Origin: Lineus longissimus | Taxonomy: Eukaryota; Nemertea; Pilidiophora; Heteronemertea; Lineidae | Assembly (NCBI RefSeq): GCF_910592395.1 | Contig: NC_088311.1 | Location: 23,468,646 to 23,532,645, forward strand | Reading direction: 5' to 3' | Length of the DNA stretch: 64,000 nt | In this document: in pieces, positions 36,501 to 51,500 of the stretch | How positions within the stretch are numbered: the stretch's first letter is position 1 | How the letters are laid out: each line of letters opens with the position of its first letter | Program-made: the position numbers and the translations under genes | Notes under the pieces: generated by a model | Told to the model about the DNA's origin: nothing | What the model saw: only the letters and a program-made list of their open reading frames with translations | The model's database searches: none

Positions 36501-39500
36501 TGTTGACAGGTGGTTTCAAGATGACATTATTCATTCCTGCTCGTGAAAGATGTTATTTAGGCCAAATTTGGCATAATCACATTATGATTCATAAACCATT
36601 GATCTGGGGACCTACTTGTAAAGCAGATAAGATTGGAACGCTAAAATTTCGTTCATCTGCTCAGTTGCTATGTTAGCTTCATGGTTGTATACATTACCTC
36701 TTTTACCGTACAGTACCTTTTACCTCTCTATTAAGGACACCCTGCCGACTGACAAATGCTGTCCTTTAGAGGGAGGTTTCCTGATCACAGATGTCAAGTT
36801 GCATAGAAATGACCCATTTGGTACCGTAACAACGGACTCTTGGGAGGGTGTCCTGCTGCTAGAGGTGTTGGCTAAGGAAGGTTCCACTGTAAACGCTAGA
36901 GAAACCCTATGGTTTCAAGCCCAAGCCTAATCTCCTGATTCTTTGCCAATTACTGTATCGTATTGTTCAGTTATAAACACAAGGTATGACAAGCAATTTG
37001 AAAAATACGCATTTCAAAGAAGGAAATGTAGTGTCTATTTTTGGCTACAGTCACATAGCCTGTGAAGTAATGCAATTTACTCCATGCTGTGAGTTGAGTG
37101 CCTGTCCTCAGAGCCAAACATTCCGTTGGATAAATATACCACAACCACTACAGCTCCTACGCTCAAATTATACTATGAATAATAGAGATATCGTTTGAAA
37201 GGGGTGAACTATTCAGCCGTGCCGTCATTGGGCCATTGTTGAGCAGTGCACTCTCAGGAAAGCAGAGGGAGTGCAGGAGACCTGTTTACGTCGCGCTGGA
37301 TAATTTGGGATTTTAACAAAAGGCATAGGTATGTTGAACTTGGTATTGTTTTTATGAAAGTGTTAATAGTCTAGTGCATTTAAGTACATAAGTACATAAA
37401 TGTATGATTCTTATGTAGAGTGTAGCAGTGTGCTTTCATATGCTGGTTATCACACCCATATTCAACGTTCCAAGCGGCCATGTTGACCTAGTTTAAGTAA
37501 GAGGGTCATACCAGTAACACTTTACACCACAGGCAGAGTGCGATCTGTGTCAGGGAACATTAGGAGGAGCGGTGCTCTCAGCTTGAGATTTCGGATTATA
37601 ATCTAGGAGGGATTTAGGGGAATTAGGTGAGATATGGATTCTTGCATGTCCTTGTTTCTTGTTGTTCTATGTGCCTTCTCTGCTCTCGGTCATGTTGGGC
37701 TCCAGAGTCCAAGTGGCCAACACACAACAGTTAACAGATGGTGCAGGTCACACTCTGGGACCAAAGCTCCCCAGATACACTTCCCACAAAAAGTGGACGT
37801 TGTGTACACAGAGGCCTATAAAGTGTGTATTTTGCATATATACTACATAATTTAATACACACAGAATACATATACTATGTACACAGATCAATTCCAGAGC
37901 TGAGCTCCGAGGGCAGACTATTTTGAATGCACACAGTATTAAGTGAGGCACCAGTATTCTCTCATATTGATTAAACTCTGCTCTCTCGGTCCCCATGTGT
38001 GACGGTTTAAAAACATCCACTCCCAGGGGGAGGAAAGCATTTAAAATATTATTGAAGAACGGTTTGGTTTAGATGGAGTGGATTAGAGTCTGTCAATATC
38101 GACTGGGGGTTTGATATCTAATATATCTAAGTGACATCCCAGCAAGTTGGTGATTGGAAAACAAATTGAACTGGGCAAACCGTGGTCTGTTAATGAGGGT
38201 ATCCAAACGGTATTCTATCCAAACAACCCAATTGGACCATTGTGTGACGATAATGGCAATGTTGAATCCACCTTTGTGCAGTCCGACTGTCCTGTCCAGG
38301 CCTACATATGTTGCCAATCTATTATCCCCAAATACTCAGCCGGTGACTAATGTTAGCTCCTTCATTCTAACAAATTCTAGGAATTCATGTTGAAAGACAT
38401 AGGCCTATGCTTACAGGCTATGGCTACAGTCAACAGAAATGTATAATAAGCTGTGTCATACACGTAAACATACACTGGCATTATATGTTCCAGACCGTTT
38501 GAAGGCATTTTATATTACAGAGCCCTATTGCAGGAGAAGGTAGGCCTATGTATCAGTGTAACTTTGTCTCATGCACATAGTATGTATACATGACATGATT
38601 TAGAACAGGTCGAGTGCAGTGCACCGTGTTATGTAATGTAGTGTACAAGCTTTGCAGCATCATCTGCCCTGGATGTTATGTGTTTTCATATGATGCGCAA
38701 GTCAACCATGATGTTGTCATCTGGTACTAATATTACTACCATTTACATTTCAATAGAGTTTGTGAACATCAAGTGATATAAATATGCAAAAAAAAGAGCA
38801 TTCCCAGGGACCTACAGTGTATATGAAGGCCAATATTGCATCTGTTGCGGTGTGAAATACATGTAGATAGTAAAATGTGCATACCATTTCATTGATATGT
38901 CTATCCCATGATATTGAGCAAAATGTCACCTTGCAGTAGCTAGTGGTTCTTGCAGTGTCAAAGGAACCGATAATTGTCAACATAGTTGACGTAGCCAGTG
39001 AAGTATTTCTCATATGAGAACTTATACTACTATGGATAGATGAATAAACAACACTTTCGAAATCCAAACTGATGAGCAGTCTTGTGGTGTCAATGATATT
39101 GTAAGGTTTTCTGTACTTAGGCAATTATAAGACTCATCATCTCTGATTATGATGAACAAGTCTAATTGACCACCCACAGTCAAGCTTTTGGAATGCTTTC
39201 CATTAACCTTATCTTCTGGTCACAGTCTGGTCCCATAAAATGAATCATCATATTGATTACTATACGCTTACTGGCCAATCATCAGACAGGCATCTTCTAC
39301 TTTCGCATTCAGCCTTGTGAACATGTAACACTACAGTTGGAGGCCAGTGGCATTATTTGCCAAGTGACTCTTCTGCAAGGAGATGGAGTCCGTCTAAAAA
39401 GTTTGTCTTTCTTCATACTTCGTGTGGGCCTTTAGCAATGGCCACTAGGAATAGGACCTCGTTCCAAAGCCATAGCAAAGTATAGTGACTTGTACAAAGT

Positions 39501-42500
39501 CCCTGTGGATGTCCGGTGTCAGACCCACGATTTTCAAAACCAGACCAACTTGACCATGCTGCCGATATTTACCTTTAATTGCGGCACTGCCATTGCTTCG
39601 TTTTTCGTTTGCTGGTTTGTGGTTGACTTATTAATGTAGCATTGCGCTACCTTGAACACCACTGTTAACACAAGGTAGAGAACACGAGTTGGAAACCAAG
39701 CCTTGGGTGCAGGATGAGTGTTAATGACCATTATCTTTTGGATGCTGCGGTATCTCTAAAGTTATGTTCAGCGATCTATCACTATCTCAGAATTGCTCAT
39801 AAGAATTGACAGCAACACCTGAGAACTTTCTATTAGTTCAGATGTTTGGAACTGATGCTCCGATGCCCTGGGTTGCTTTCATTCTCTGTGTTGGCTTTTA
39901 CCAATATATGTCCACTTTGGTGAAGAGTAGCCTGCTGTATATAATGTGGAGTAATGTAGAGGTTAATGCAGGTAGACTTCATGATTCAACGGTGCCTTGG
40001 ATCATCTCATAGAAGCTTACTGAGCGCACAATGATCATATCAACAGCCCATACATCATTTCAACAGACTTAGTAGAAATTAAGTATATTTTTCGGAAATA
40101 GTGAAGAGTGCAGTGGTATGAAGGCCTTGGTCATTTTGTTCTGCTGGTTATGGAAGATCTTCAAGGTCTTGTTCTTTGGGATAGTTTAATTCAAAGTTAG
40201 TCGGGTAACGTAATTTAACAAATTTACCGCGATGTTGTTCATGAAAAATTGGTTATTGGTTGTCGAGAATCTCTTCTTTCACAATTTTAATACCTTTTCC
40301 AAGATATGCTAGTTTAAAAAAAGCTTTGCCTGGAACTGTGTGAACAGAAGTGGTAAATCTACCTGGTTCCTTCTAATGATTCCTAAAAAGTTCTTGCCTC
40401 GCGTTCCTGAGAACTTATAAACTACTTTTTACCTTGCAAGCGTTGGATGAAGCATGTAGAATGAAATCATCATTCTTGAATGATATCTTGAAAGTTTTTC
40501 AGTGTGGTATTTGCAAGTACACCGAGTTCCTTGCCTTGCAACTCTTCTGGAAGGCATATAGTGTTGAAAGTCAATGGTCTTTCTACATAGGCCTACCAAC
40601 CCAATAATGACACTATTGTGGATTAGCGAAAACGTCAGTTTACGCACATTTTTGACCTAGAGAATTGTGGCTTTGAGGAAGCAGTTATGTATAGTTGCCT
40701 GACAATAATCGCTGCCGGTACCAATATAACCTATGGATCAGTTGCCAGTAGTTTCTCGATAATTGGAAATTCATTTGATTGGTCAGTTATAAAGGTTTGA
40801 TTATCTTGAGCAATTCATCCGCCAACTTTGATCAGGGCCTCGAGCTATTTATGGACAGTTCCCTTGTGTCACTTATGAATAATATTGCATCTGATCGATT
40901 AGTCTGTATGATGCTTGGTGTGTCAGTCCATCAGACGATCGAATGTGAAGTTGGTTAGAATTTCTTCTCGTGAGAAGGATGACATGAGAATGGATTATTA
41001 TTCAAAAACCTGTTTCAGTGTGTCTTTCTGTATCCTTGGTATCCTCATCTAGTTTCTGTGCTTCTTTCCTCCAAGCGTTGTCAGTGTGTGTGTGAAGGGG
41101 TTTGGAATAGATTATGTGGATAGATTAACTCAACATAAGGACACTTGAGTGATGTCTCAGAGAGGCTACCCATACATCCTTGGCTATGCTAAAAAATTAC
41201 ACTTACAGCTTCTGGCAAATTCATTTACTTGTTCCTTTCTTTGCATTTTCATGTTCATTGGATATTCTGTGTGCATCTGAAGCCAATGATCTAAGTGCTG
41301 ACAAGACTATTGTTATTCAACTCTCTGACTATAGTATCGGTAAATTTATCACATATTGGTGGACTTGTTCAATGAAGGATTGTGGTTACTTTATGCGTTA
41401 TTCTTGATGCAGAGTATGTCGGAATGATAAGATATTGCATGGATTACCAAGAAGTTCTGCGGTAATTTGATGACAGCTTAAGTTACTGGATATTCCTAGT
41501 GCAAGATTACTTTACTATTCTCTGAGGATTTCCAACATTTCTTGTTCAGTGTTCCTATAACTTGTTGTAACGTTCATGAGACACGGGGCTGGTTATAGAC
41601 TGTGTAGGCTGGCTCATGAAATTCTGTCTGCAGGCTGTATTTCCGACTGTATGTAGTAACGAGCTATACCACTGACGTCTTGAAACACTTTCTTTAAACC
41701 ACGATGCTGGCTAAGCTGTATGTATCCATGAGAAAAGATCAATCACCTTAGTGTCTGTTCGTTGGATGAAGCCTATAAATAGCCAATCTTTCCAAGGTGC
41801 AGCAGCCTCCTTCTTAGTCTGACTCAGCAAACGCAGTTACTAGTATCAGTATAGGAGTATATCTTATGTGTCGACTCGTGTCATTCTAACTCAAATTTCA
41901 CCATGATTTCCTCAAATTCCCAGTCGTCTCATATTGCGGAACCCGAAGATGATGAGGTAACGTGTAAACATATCTTTAATCTTGCCCTAAATGTCTGCTT
42001 TACTTATGTATGTCTGATAGTGTGGCGTTTGGCATCACAATTAACATAGCTATCGCCATAGCCGTGTCAGTCACGATAGAATGAACAGTGCTTTCACTCC
42101 CGGTTTGTGTATGTGACTCTGTCGTATAGATCATAGGATGTATATGTATTTCAAAATTGATTGTTTAGTGTCTACAACCAGCAAATCTATTGATGCCATG
42201 TTCGACAAGAACAAGACCAGCATATGGCAGACTAAGGCGGGATTGCCAACCTCACAGTTTATCATAGTCTGGACATAATTCTGTCAATGTTGAGATGACT
42301 GATGCTCGGCTCCTGTCTTTTGCTTTCCCAGCCATTTGTGGTTGCTAGGGTACATGTTGATCTATCGGGTTGGGTCTAGGGTCTCTGGCGGTCTCTTCGA
42401 ATCGAGGCATTCGCAGTGCATGTTTCTCGGTGTTGTTTATTTGGTAGGGTAGGTAGGCAATTTCACTAGAGCTTATCCATGTGCATCTTCACATTTATAT

Positions 42501-45500
42501 CATCTCTCTTTTATAGCGATACTAGCGATACATCAGTATACTTGAGGCCAGTTTCTATCTTTAGAGTCGTTTAATGACTTTAGAATCAATGCCACAATTG
42601 GCAGTTGAAACGAAATTTCTAAATTTTGTATCTGTATATGCATGTGCATACCAGACCCTGCTGGGGTACTCGTTCTCATTCAGGCGCAACAAGATACAAA
42701 ATTCGGACATTTTCTTTCAACTTCTGTTGAGCATGCCTCTGGTTCAGTCCTCAAATGGATGCTACTTAACTGTTAGTGTTATGCATGTAAATATTATACA
42801 CAAAATGCATGAAAATCACCCAAAAAATTGCTGTCTGTCTTGAACAAGGAAGTTGATAATATGAAGATTTTTGATTTTTTGTAAATCATTCAGTGTATTA
42901 AACCTAGTTCAAGTGTGGTAACTAGTTCAAGTGTGCCTTCCATTTTTGATTGTAGGTTAAGTGGTCAAAAGGTTAATAGTATTGATTGGAATATTTGAAC
43001 AAAAATATATATCAGTTGTACTTAGGTCAAGTTATCTGATTAGATTTGAGTAGGCGTTCTCAGTAATCAGTTTTCAAATCGTGTGTTCAACAGGTAGTTT
43101 TGTCCAGTGTGGTGATTCAGATTGATATAGTGGTTACGGGCCACCCGATATTGATATTAGACCCGCCAAAATCTGGTGTGGGCTGGTGAATTTGAAGGGC
43201 GAAAGAGTTGAAAGTCTCTCCTGGTCAGTTCCTTTGCCCCTCAAAGGATACCGTAGATTCATTTTAATCGCCACCTTTTCGTCTTGGTGAGAGTTCCAGA
43301 TCGTTCCTTTTGGTTATGGGTTCCATGTTGTCTACAAATTTCTCTACATGGTTGTTAATTGTAGCATTCACTTAGTTGATGAAGTGTATCACTTTGGTTT
43401 CCAATTGCCACCACTTCCAGCAATGATTATCCTTCAGATTCTGTAGTGTAAAGCACTTTGCAAATGAGCCGATTTGTTGTTGCGACCAGCGGTTATAATC
43501 GGTCCTATCCTATGTGCAACAGAAAGATCTCTTGTCTGCAGGTTGTTGTGAACACCGATTCTTGTTGCAAGCATCTGTGATGCAACTGCAACAAACACTC
43601 TTTGTAGCAGCGATTTAAATCACTCATTTGCGGGCACTTTAGTTCGTTGAACATTCTAAAGGTGAAGGTCGTACATTGTTAGGTTGATGTTGTACAAAAC
43701 AAATCATCACTTATTGTCTTACCGCAAAAACAATACACATGTTTACACCATCATCTTTCAAGATATACAGAAGTTGACAGAACAGCATTTGCCATCATAG
43801 ATGCGTCTGGTTGCACTTTCATTTCAGTACCTTTCAATGCCTCGTATGAATTGTCAACTGGATGAGATGGTTCAGAGGCTAATTTGATTCAATAATCATC
43901 ATATTCATGCTATTTATACTGATTTGTCATTTTGTCTCATTGCAGGACTTAAGTGATACTGATCATCACCTAAAGTCGAAGTCAAGTGAAACCATAGAAG
44001 GAAATTATAACACGGATACTTTACCAAAGAAAGGAACAGGACGTAAGAACCAAAAATCTTCACCCAAAAAGGCAGCGCCAGCCAAGTCATCTGGCAAAAT
44101 GACCAAAGCTAAGGTGCTGCTCCTTGATGGGTCCGAGGCTGATGTAGATGTTGACGTAAGTGAATTTCATTTCTAATCTCTTCTTTCATTAGAAAGCTAA
44201 ACTGGACATGGACCAGTTCATAACCATAACCGTGTATAACCAAGTCTGCTTGGCTATAGTCACAAGCAGTGAACAGCTCATCGGGCCGGATCTTATCCCA
44301 CATTTCATAGCATTTAGGAACCAGGAGTTCATGTATCACTGCCCCTGGATAGAATGTAATTCCATCGCAGGTTAACGTGCCAGACACAGTCAACATCATC
44401 AGAAAATGCTTCCAATCTGGATAAATGTATCAGAATTGATCAATATGTTGTCACAGGCATGAGCTTGCTGCAGTTAATGTTGACCTGGCAGTTTGTACTT
44501 CAACAAATTGATGTATGTTGCGCTGGTAGTTTGCTTTCTGTCACTGTCTGTCCTTCCTGCTGTCTTCTACAGTAGCTGTTCATGAGGGTTGACGTAACTT
44601 GTCGAATGGACCGTCTTGTAGGGTGTGTCCCTCACACCTCCACCTCTACACTGGCTTTAAATTCTCAGCATTAACTCTTAGCCATTGATGGTCTCATTGT
44701 TGGCAAAACAATACGATGATAACATTTACCTGAAATGAACTAGGACAGTTTTCACATCATTCAATACTTGATCAATATGAATAGTAGGCTGACTACTCTT
44801 TTATGGTTGCCCTGAGAGTGTTTGAATGAAACCACTTGCATTGGTGGTTTGTACGGTCCCTGGGACACTTCACAATCCTAGTTGAGACAACTTTTATGTC
44901 TGAGTATTTTCAATACTTCAGAAAAGCGTAGGCCTGGACCATTGACAAATTTAGGCCTTCTGTATGAAGTGTATTGTTCAATCAACTGAATGTTCTCTCT
45001 CAACTATAAGCTGGGGAGACACTTGACAAAGAAAACAGTTTGAATACTGGTATTAGTTTGTCAAACTGTACTTGTAAAGAAGACCAGTTTGCTGTTCTTG
45101 TACAATAAATGTGTCATATCTTGACAAATATCGGTTTGGGTCTGTTGATTGATGAAGTCTATTGATTGATGATGAAAAATTTGAAATTCATGTCTGCAGA
45201 ACTGCAAGACTGTTCCCTGCACTAGAATATACGACAGCGATTCTTGCCACAGGCATCGATGTCAACAAAAAACTAAAGGAAACACTGCAATACCTTGAAA
45301 GGATAAGCCATTTCATCTCTGCCACAGTACAGACAGACTGCATGCAAAAGAAGAAGAGCAGGGGCAGAAATCTCTGTTTGTCATTGGTTATTTCAGCTGT
45401 CTGGGGATTGTGAGCTCAGCTGGCCAACCAACAATAATGCCAATAATGTGATTGACTCAGAGGAGGCAGTCTATCAAACTGCATCATCAGTTTGGAGCTA

Positions 45501-48500
45501 ATCCTCTCTCATATCTCATTGAACGTGATTGACTTGTCATAATGAAGTGATTGATTTTGCTGTCATGGTGAACATGATGAACCTCTCAGCCATAGAATGG
45601 CTTGAGACCTGCTGCTCTGGTTTGTCACCATGATTCAGCGTGTCAGCCTGCACTTTCCTTTTGGTGGGAAAAAGTCATCGAAACTCTTGCCTGGGAAAAC
45701 TTTTCCCCAAACTTCACACTCATAAGTACCACCAGATGCATCTCGTCTAGTGAGTGTGATGAATGTCTAGTTTCCAAAATCCATTTCTTTACCGCCATTT
45801 TTTTGTAATGACCATCAAAGAATAAAGGTCCAATCTTAAGCCAAAAACTGTTCTATCTTGGAGCAGCCCTGCTACAAAAAGATGAATTGAGACTGGCATG
45901 ACAGGTTATTCACCCCAGTATTGATCGTCTTGTGAGGCTTTCCTATTCTGTAGGCGTGTTGTCTGACTGTTAGCGCTGTGCCAGTGAGCAAGCCACACAA
46001 TATCTAATTGACCTCATTGGTATTCCTCTCTCTTCCTTGGCAATAAGAAGGAGTCATCAGCAAAACGTTTTTTGCTTCCAAATGTTGCTTTGCTGAAGGC
46101 AATGGCCCAGGTGAGAATCTGACAGAGTCGCAATGATGTGAGTAGAAGCTTGCAAAGGCGGAAAGAGTGGTTGTTGAGTTCACGGCTGGTGTGGAAGTTG
46201 GTCATGGCAATGGCACAACACCAGTCGAGCAGTAGTCAGAATGATTGGCTATCTATCAGTGCCTTTTCCTCATGCAGAACCTTTCTTTCACACCATGGAT
46301 GAAAATTGCCAATACATAGTTTTGACGGGGCTGCATCACACTTGATGTATAAGATTGATTTTGTTGTAAAAAAGTCTGCCCTGGGATAAAAACAATGGTA
46401 TTTTCCCACAGGGGTAGCCTACCTGATAAGAATTCAGAGGTGAATACTGCAATTAGGCCAGGATGCAGACACAGTTGTACATGTGTATGAGTGTGTTTGT
46501 TCATATCGAGCATGCCATCAGACCATATGGCACCACAGCAGTCAGTGAACAAATCGTGCAGTATCAGAAGCAGATAACTGAGGACAGAATGGCTCCCCTG
46601 CAGCGATAGCCAGCACAGGCTGATTCAAAAGCTGTTTAACATAATATGCCAACTTCGACAGGCACACTCTTGCCATTCTGGTCTTCTGTGCCTGATGACT
46701 GACTTCTACACCAACAATCAAATTCCAACCAAGCAACCATACTTGCCGTTGCAAGCTTCTCATATCTGTATCCTAATTGCTCAATCCGTACCAAGGTAGA
46801 AACAGCAATTTCCGCATTTCTTTTCTGTTGGTGATGCTTCTCAGCCAGCTATGGTAGATGCCTTCATGGCTCACCATTGGTAGAAATATCAGCAAATTCC
46901 AGTTAGCTGAGTGTCAATTGCTCAGATCCTTTGCTTGCAATGCGAAGTTCGGCCAGGTCGGTATCAGGATTGTTCCTGCCACTTTGGCCTTCTATATTTA
47001 CCATTGGGTTATCTCTTAAGACTCCTGAGGGGTGGTATCACAGTTTCCGACTGGGAATGCAACATTCTCAGAAGTAGAAGGTGCAGTGATAACGCTGAAT
47101 CATAAGTGACACCTTTTGTTAGCGGGTTTTCCAGTGTGTGGTTTATGATTCAGGCTGATGTGTAAGCTACACATTCAACCCCAGTTATCACACTCACAGT
47201 GTGGCCATGGTATGGCGATCGAGTTAGTGTTAAAAGAAGGCATTGAACAAAATGTTGGCTACACTCAGTGTATGGAGCCTTGGAGGCACTGCAAGAACAT
47301 GAAATATCAATCGCTTGCACCTATTCATGTTCTTTTGCACTTAGAGTGCTCGTCTGGAAATAGGCTCAGCACACATGTCATAGATTTTGTCTGGGCAACT
47401 AGCGTCAAAATCAAATCTTAATGGAGTATTTATCGATTGCAATTTGTATTCACATGAAAAGATCAGATCATTAGCATAAAAGCAATGAGTTTATGAGTAA
47501 TTGGTTGAAAGGAATAAAAATACTCTATTCGCAGGTCACAGTAATTCAGGACCAGAGCGGGGCATCCAATACAATTTCATACCTAAATCTTTGCGTGCAA
47601 GATGATATCAAGTATGGCGTCCATCATGGTCTAGACAAAGTGCTCTGCCCCTTTATCGAATATTCTTGAAATATAGTGTTGATATAACAATAAAAGATGT
47701 GATGTGCATCCAAATTGAGTCAACTGGGTCAGAACATTCAATGGAGCACTTTAACTTTGTTTGCTGTATGAAATATTTTCAAATTGCATTGAATTCTGGT
47801 CACGCCCAGACACGCTAGAAAAGTGGATAAATTTCCATAGCATATTGATAAGGTTTTGATGAGATTGACATCGGTCAGTCCCTCTTTCACTCTTGTGAAC
47901 TTCTCAAAATGGCTGTAAAAGGCGGTCATACATATAGTTGACATGTCTAAATATCGAGAGCCGTTTTGCGTTCTTCTTTGTGCTGGCCTGCAAACCTATT
48001 CCCAGAGCAGCCAGTATCAGCTTCTTTCTTCTACACTCACTTGTTGTAAGCAGTGTGCCACTACACTTAGGGGCCAATTAAGTTTATTGGTCAAGTGACT
48101 ATAGCTGCGCTTACACCACGAAATATTGGTGGACCAATTGCACTTACACCACCACATTGCCGCGACAAATTGGTTCGGCAATCCATTGCCGATACAAATT
48201 GCCGAGCGAATTTGTCCCACCAAGCTTGATGGTCCAAATTCGCCCGGCTTGTTAAAAGCTCGGCTTTGTCGTGGTGTACGCGCAAATGGATCGGCAATTA
48301 GCTAGTTAGATGGTTCGGCTCCAGGCGGAGCTTTCTGCGCATGCAATTTATTGTTTGCGCGCCATCTGATAACTAGCTGCAGCGCTGGTGTAAGCGCTTG
48401 GTGGATTTTCGATGGTGCGGCATTGGTTCCCGAACCAAGATTGGTGGTCCATTTTCAGGTGGTGTAAGTGCGGCTTATGTCTTCAACCAGAAAGGAGAAG

Positions 48501-51500
48501 TCTATCACAGGCTACCCTCCTCCACTGGGCCTTGGGTGGAGTCTTTTGCTGGCCCTATCCTATTCAAAAACCTTGGTTTTGCCTCTCATTTGAAGAATGG
48601 AAGAAAAGCAGTGCCCTTGGTCTCAAACGATGTAGTTGACCATGCCAGATGTCCCCTGCAACCAATGCTAAAATCAGTCATTGGAAATACTCATTAGTGC
48701 AAATTCATTGATTATGATGTGCTATTGTTCTTTGCTTATACCCTAGACTGAACACTTGAAGATCAATGTTTCTCATATCTCACATATGAGGCGATCGATC
48801 GCTCATGTACATGTTCATTCATGTGGTGTAGAAGCTCTAATCAATGACGACATTCTTGGGACTTACCAATGCTCTCTTTAAAACAGGGACATGTCTGATC
48901 ACGATTATGATGGAACAGAATAGTGTTGGGTTTCATAGGTCCTTGATAGAAGCATCTGCCAAGGCAGGATCCACTGTCCATGTCACATCAGCCATATCCT
49001 CGGGATATTTTGACTCAGTCTGGTCATGGCTGTCCTCAGCGGGAGATAATCCCCTATGATCAAAATGCTGCGTGGCAACTGTCTGTGGCTGAAGCAGCAT
49101 GGCTGTCAGTGTTTATGTTACCTGACTGAGTCTGCAGTCAGGGTCCGTTCAAGGCAATTTCCTTTCAAACTGCTTCTTGGCCTTCCTGTATTGCAGGGAA
49201 ATGGAAGGCTCACTTGTTATCCCTGTCCAAATAATCGGCGGCATATTATTCAACATTATTTTGAAAGAAGATGAAGTGTTGTTGTGTCTGAACTGACTGG
49301 ACCCCAGGCTGTCTTGTCTTTGCTCTTACGCAAACAGTCCTTTGCTATGGTCTTGAAAATCAAAATTTTGCCCTGGAGCTAGGGTCCAACACTGAGTGTG
49401 TTTTATCATTGTGTTGTGTTTTCCTGTGGTAAACAGTCCCCATTGAAGGACAATTATAAGCTAAGCCGAACACACAAAGATCTACTTGAGTAGGTTCTGG
49501 AATTAGGAGTTATTCAACTGATCCTAAAAAAGATTGACAAATTCCACTTCATTGAAATTCACTATGACAATAGTTGCCATTAAACAGGACAGTAGGGCTC
49601 CTTTGCTGAAATTAGCAGTAACTGCTCCACGTTTTAATGGATTTAGTGTGAAGCAACACCACCATTTGCTTGTATAATGCGTTTTAGATGCAAATCTCAA
49701 AAAGTGTGGGCAACAGTCTTGATGGATTTCAGCTTGCCATGAGATCATTGTCAGCAAGTGTGGCGCTTGACAAGTCTTCTGGTATCTAATCTGGCTTGCT
49801 TTTGCCTCGAGAACCATGTTGGTGATAACCTTCTGGCTGAAATGACCATTAGATTTCAAAGACACACTGAGTTTGCTTTTGGCTTGTATAACTGTAGTGT
49901 AGTGTAGAAGAATTGTTGAGCACCCCGAATTTTCACTTTCACTTCTCAGTGGCTGGTTTGCGCCCCACTTTCCCAGATCTTTGGACAGGTCACTGAATTG
50001 GCCAGTTGAACACATCACAGGCACCCATCCTGTTATGCTCAATTTGCTATTCATTTGTCATTCCAGAAAGCTGCCAAAGGACAAGACCTCCTAGATAAAG
50101 TATGCGAGAAGCTCGACCTTGTAGAGAAGGATTATTTCGGTCTCTTGTACAGAGAAACAGCAGATATTTGGGTAAGTATCAGCATTAGTCAGCTTCTAGA
50201 AGATACTCAGCTGATCTGATCAACCTGTTCGGTCCAGACAGATGGCTTTGGTATTGGCTGTTATTGGCTGGAATATGTCCTGATCACCCTGCCGCCCATC
50301 TCAGCCCTCTGAAATCACCTATGATGAATAGTGTGCTCCTTGGATGAATAGTCTGCTCCTGTGTTTCAAACCAGGCATGCTATTGCCATGTAACCTGCTC
50401 AGGAGAGGCTAGCTATGAATAAAACATTCAGAAGTGATTTGGTATTCCATGGTATATGAAATTTTCCTGGGGCGCTAAATCTGTTGCAGCATCGTATGTT
50501 AACAGCTCATAATACTAGGTTTATTGCAAACAACCTGTAACTGTTGTGAATATTTCAATAATGTTGTTGAAGTATTAGGTAACATCATAACTTGTAATGT
50601 GTTTGAGAATTAGCCGCTGCATAGAGAGGTAGATATGCTGTTAAAGAAGCCAGTTGTTTCCTCATTGCATCCTTATCGATATGAACATTCCTTGCTGCTA
50701 CCTGTGACACCTGTGACGTGACCATAAAAACCTGTCTGACAGATCATACTTTGTACTTTCAGATGTGGTTAACAGCAGACAAAAAGATAGCTAAACAAAT
50801 AAAGAGTGGTAAGTGTAGTGATAGCATGGAAATTGTCTATCCTTCTTCAGTTGAAACCTCCACGCATTAGGGCCCCTGACTCAAATGTATCCAGAGAGAT
50901 ATTAGCTGCACTTACACCACCTGAAAATGGACCACCAATCTTGGTTCGGGAACCAATGCCGCACCATCGAAAATCCACCAAGCGCTTACACCAGCGCTGC
51001 AGCTAGTTATAAAATCCGGCTACAGATGGCGCGCAAACAATAAGCAGAACGCGGAAAGCCTTGGCAGAAAGCGCCATTTCGAAAGCGCCGCCTGGAGCCG
51101 AACCATCTAACTAGCTAATTGCCGAACCATTTGCGCGTACACCACGACAAAGCCGAGCTTTTAACAAGCCGGGCGAATTTGGACCATCAAGCTTGGTGGG
51201 ACAAATTCGCTCGGCAATTTGTATCGGCAATGGATTGCCGAACCAATTTGTCGCGGCAATGTGGTGGTGTAAGTGCAATTGGTCCACCAATATTTCGTGG
51301 TGTAAGCGCAGCTATTATATCTGGGCACACCAGCTGGGTTTCAGAGAAGTGATATTTCTTGCTTTTCAGTCTTTTGATTGTAAAATTAATGAGAGTTGAT
51401 CCAATATCATGGTCTAAAAGCTGTTTCTCAGCAAAGATTTCTTCTGAGGAACCCTGATCTGAACAATGATCTGACTGTTTGTGGATGATAGACGCATTAC

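Noticed and set aside
42380-42425. B-box-like TTCGAATC that could mark a tRNA
   Set aside because: No A box or cloverleaf could be built around it.
48091-48639. Frames such as those shared between 48.1 kb and 51.1 kb
   Set aside because: The identical peptides come from the two MITE copies, not from duplicated genes.
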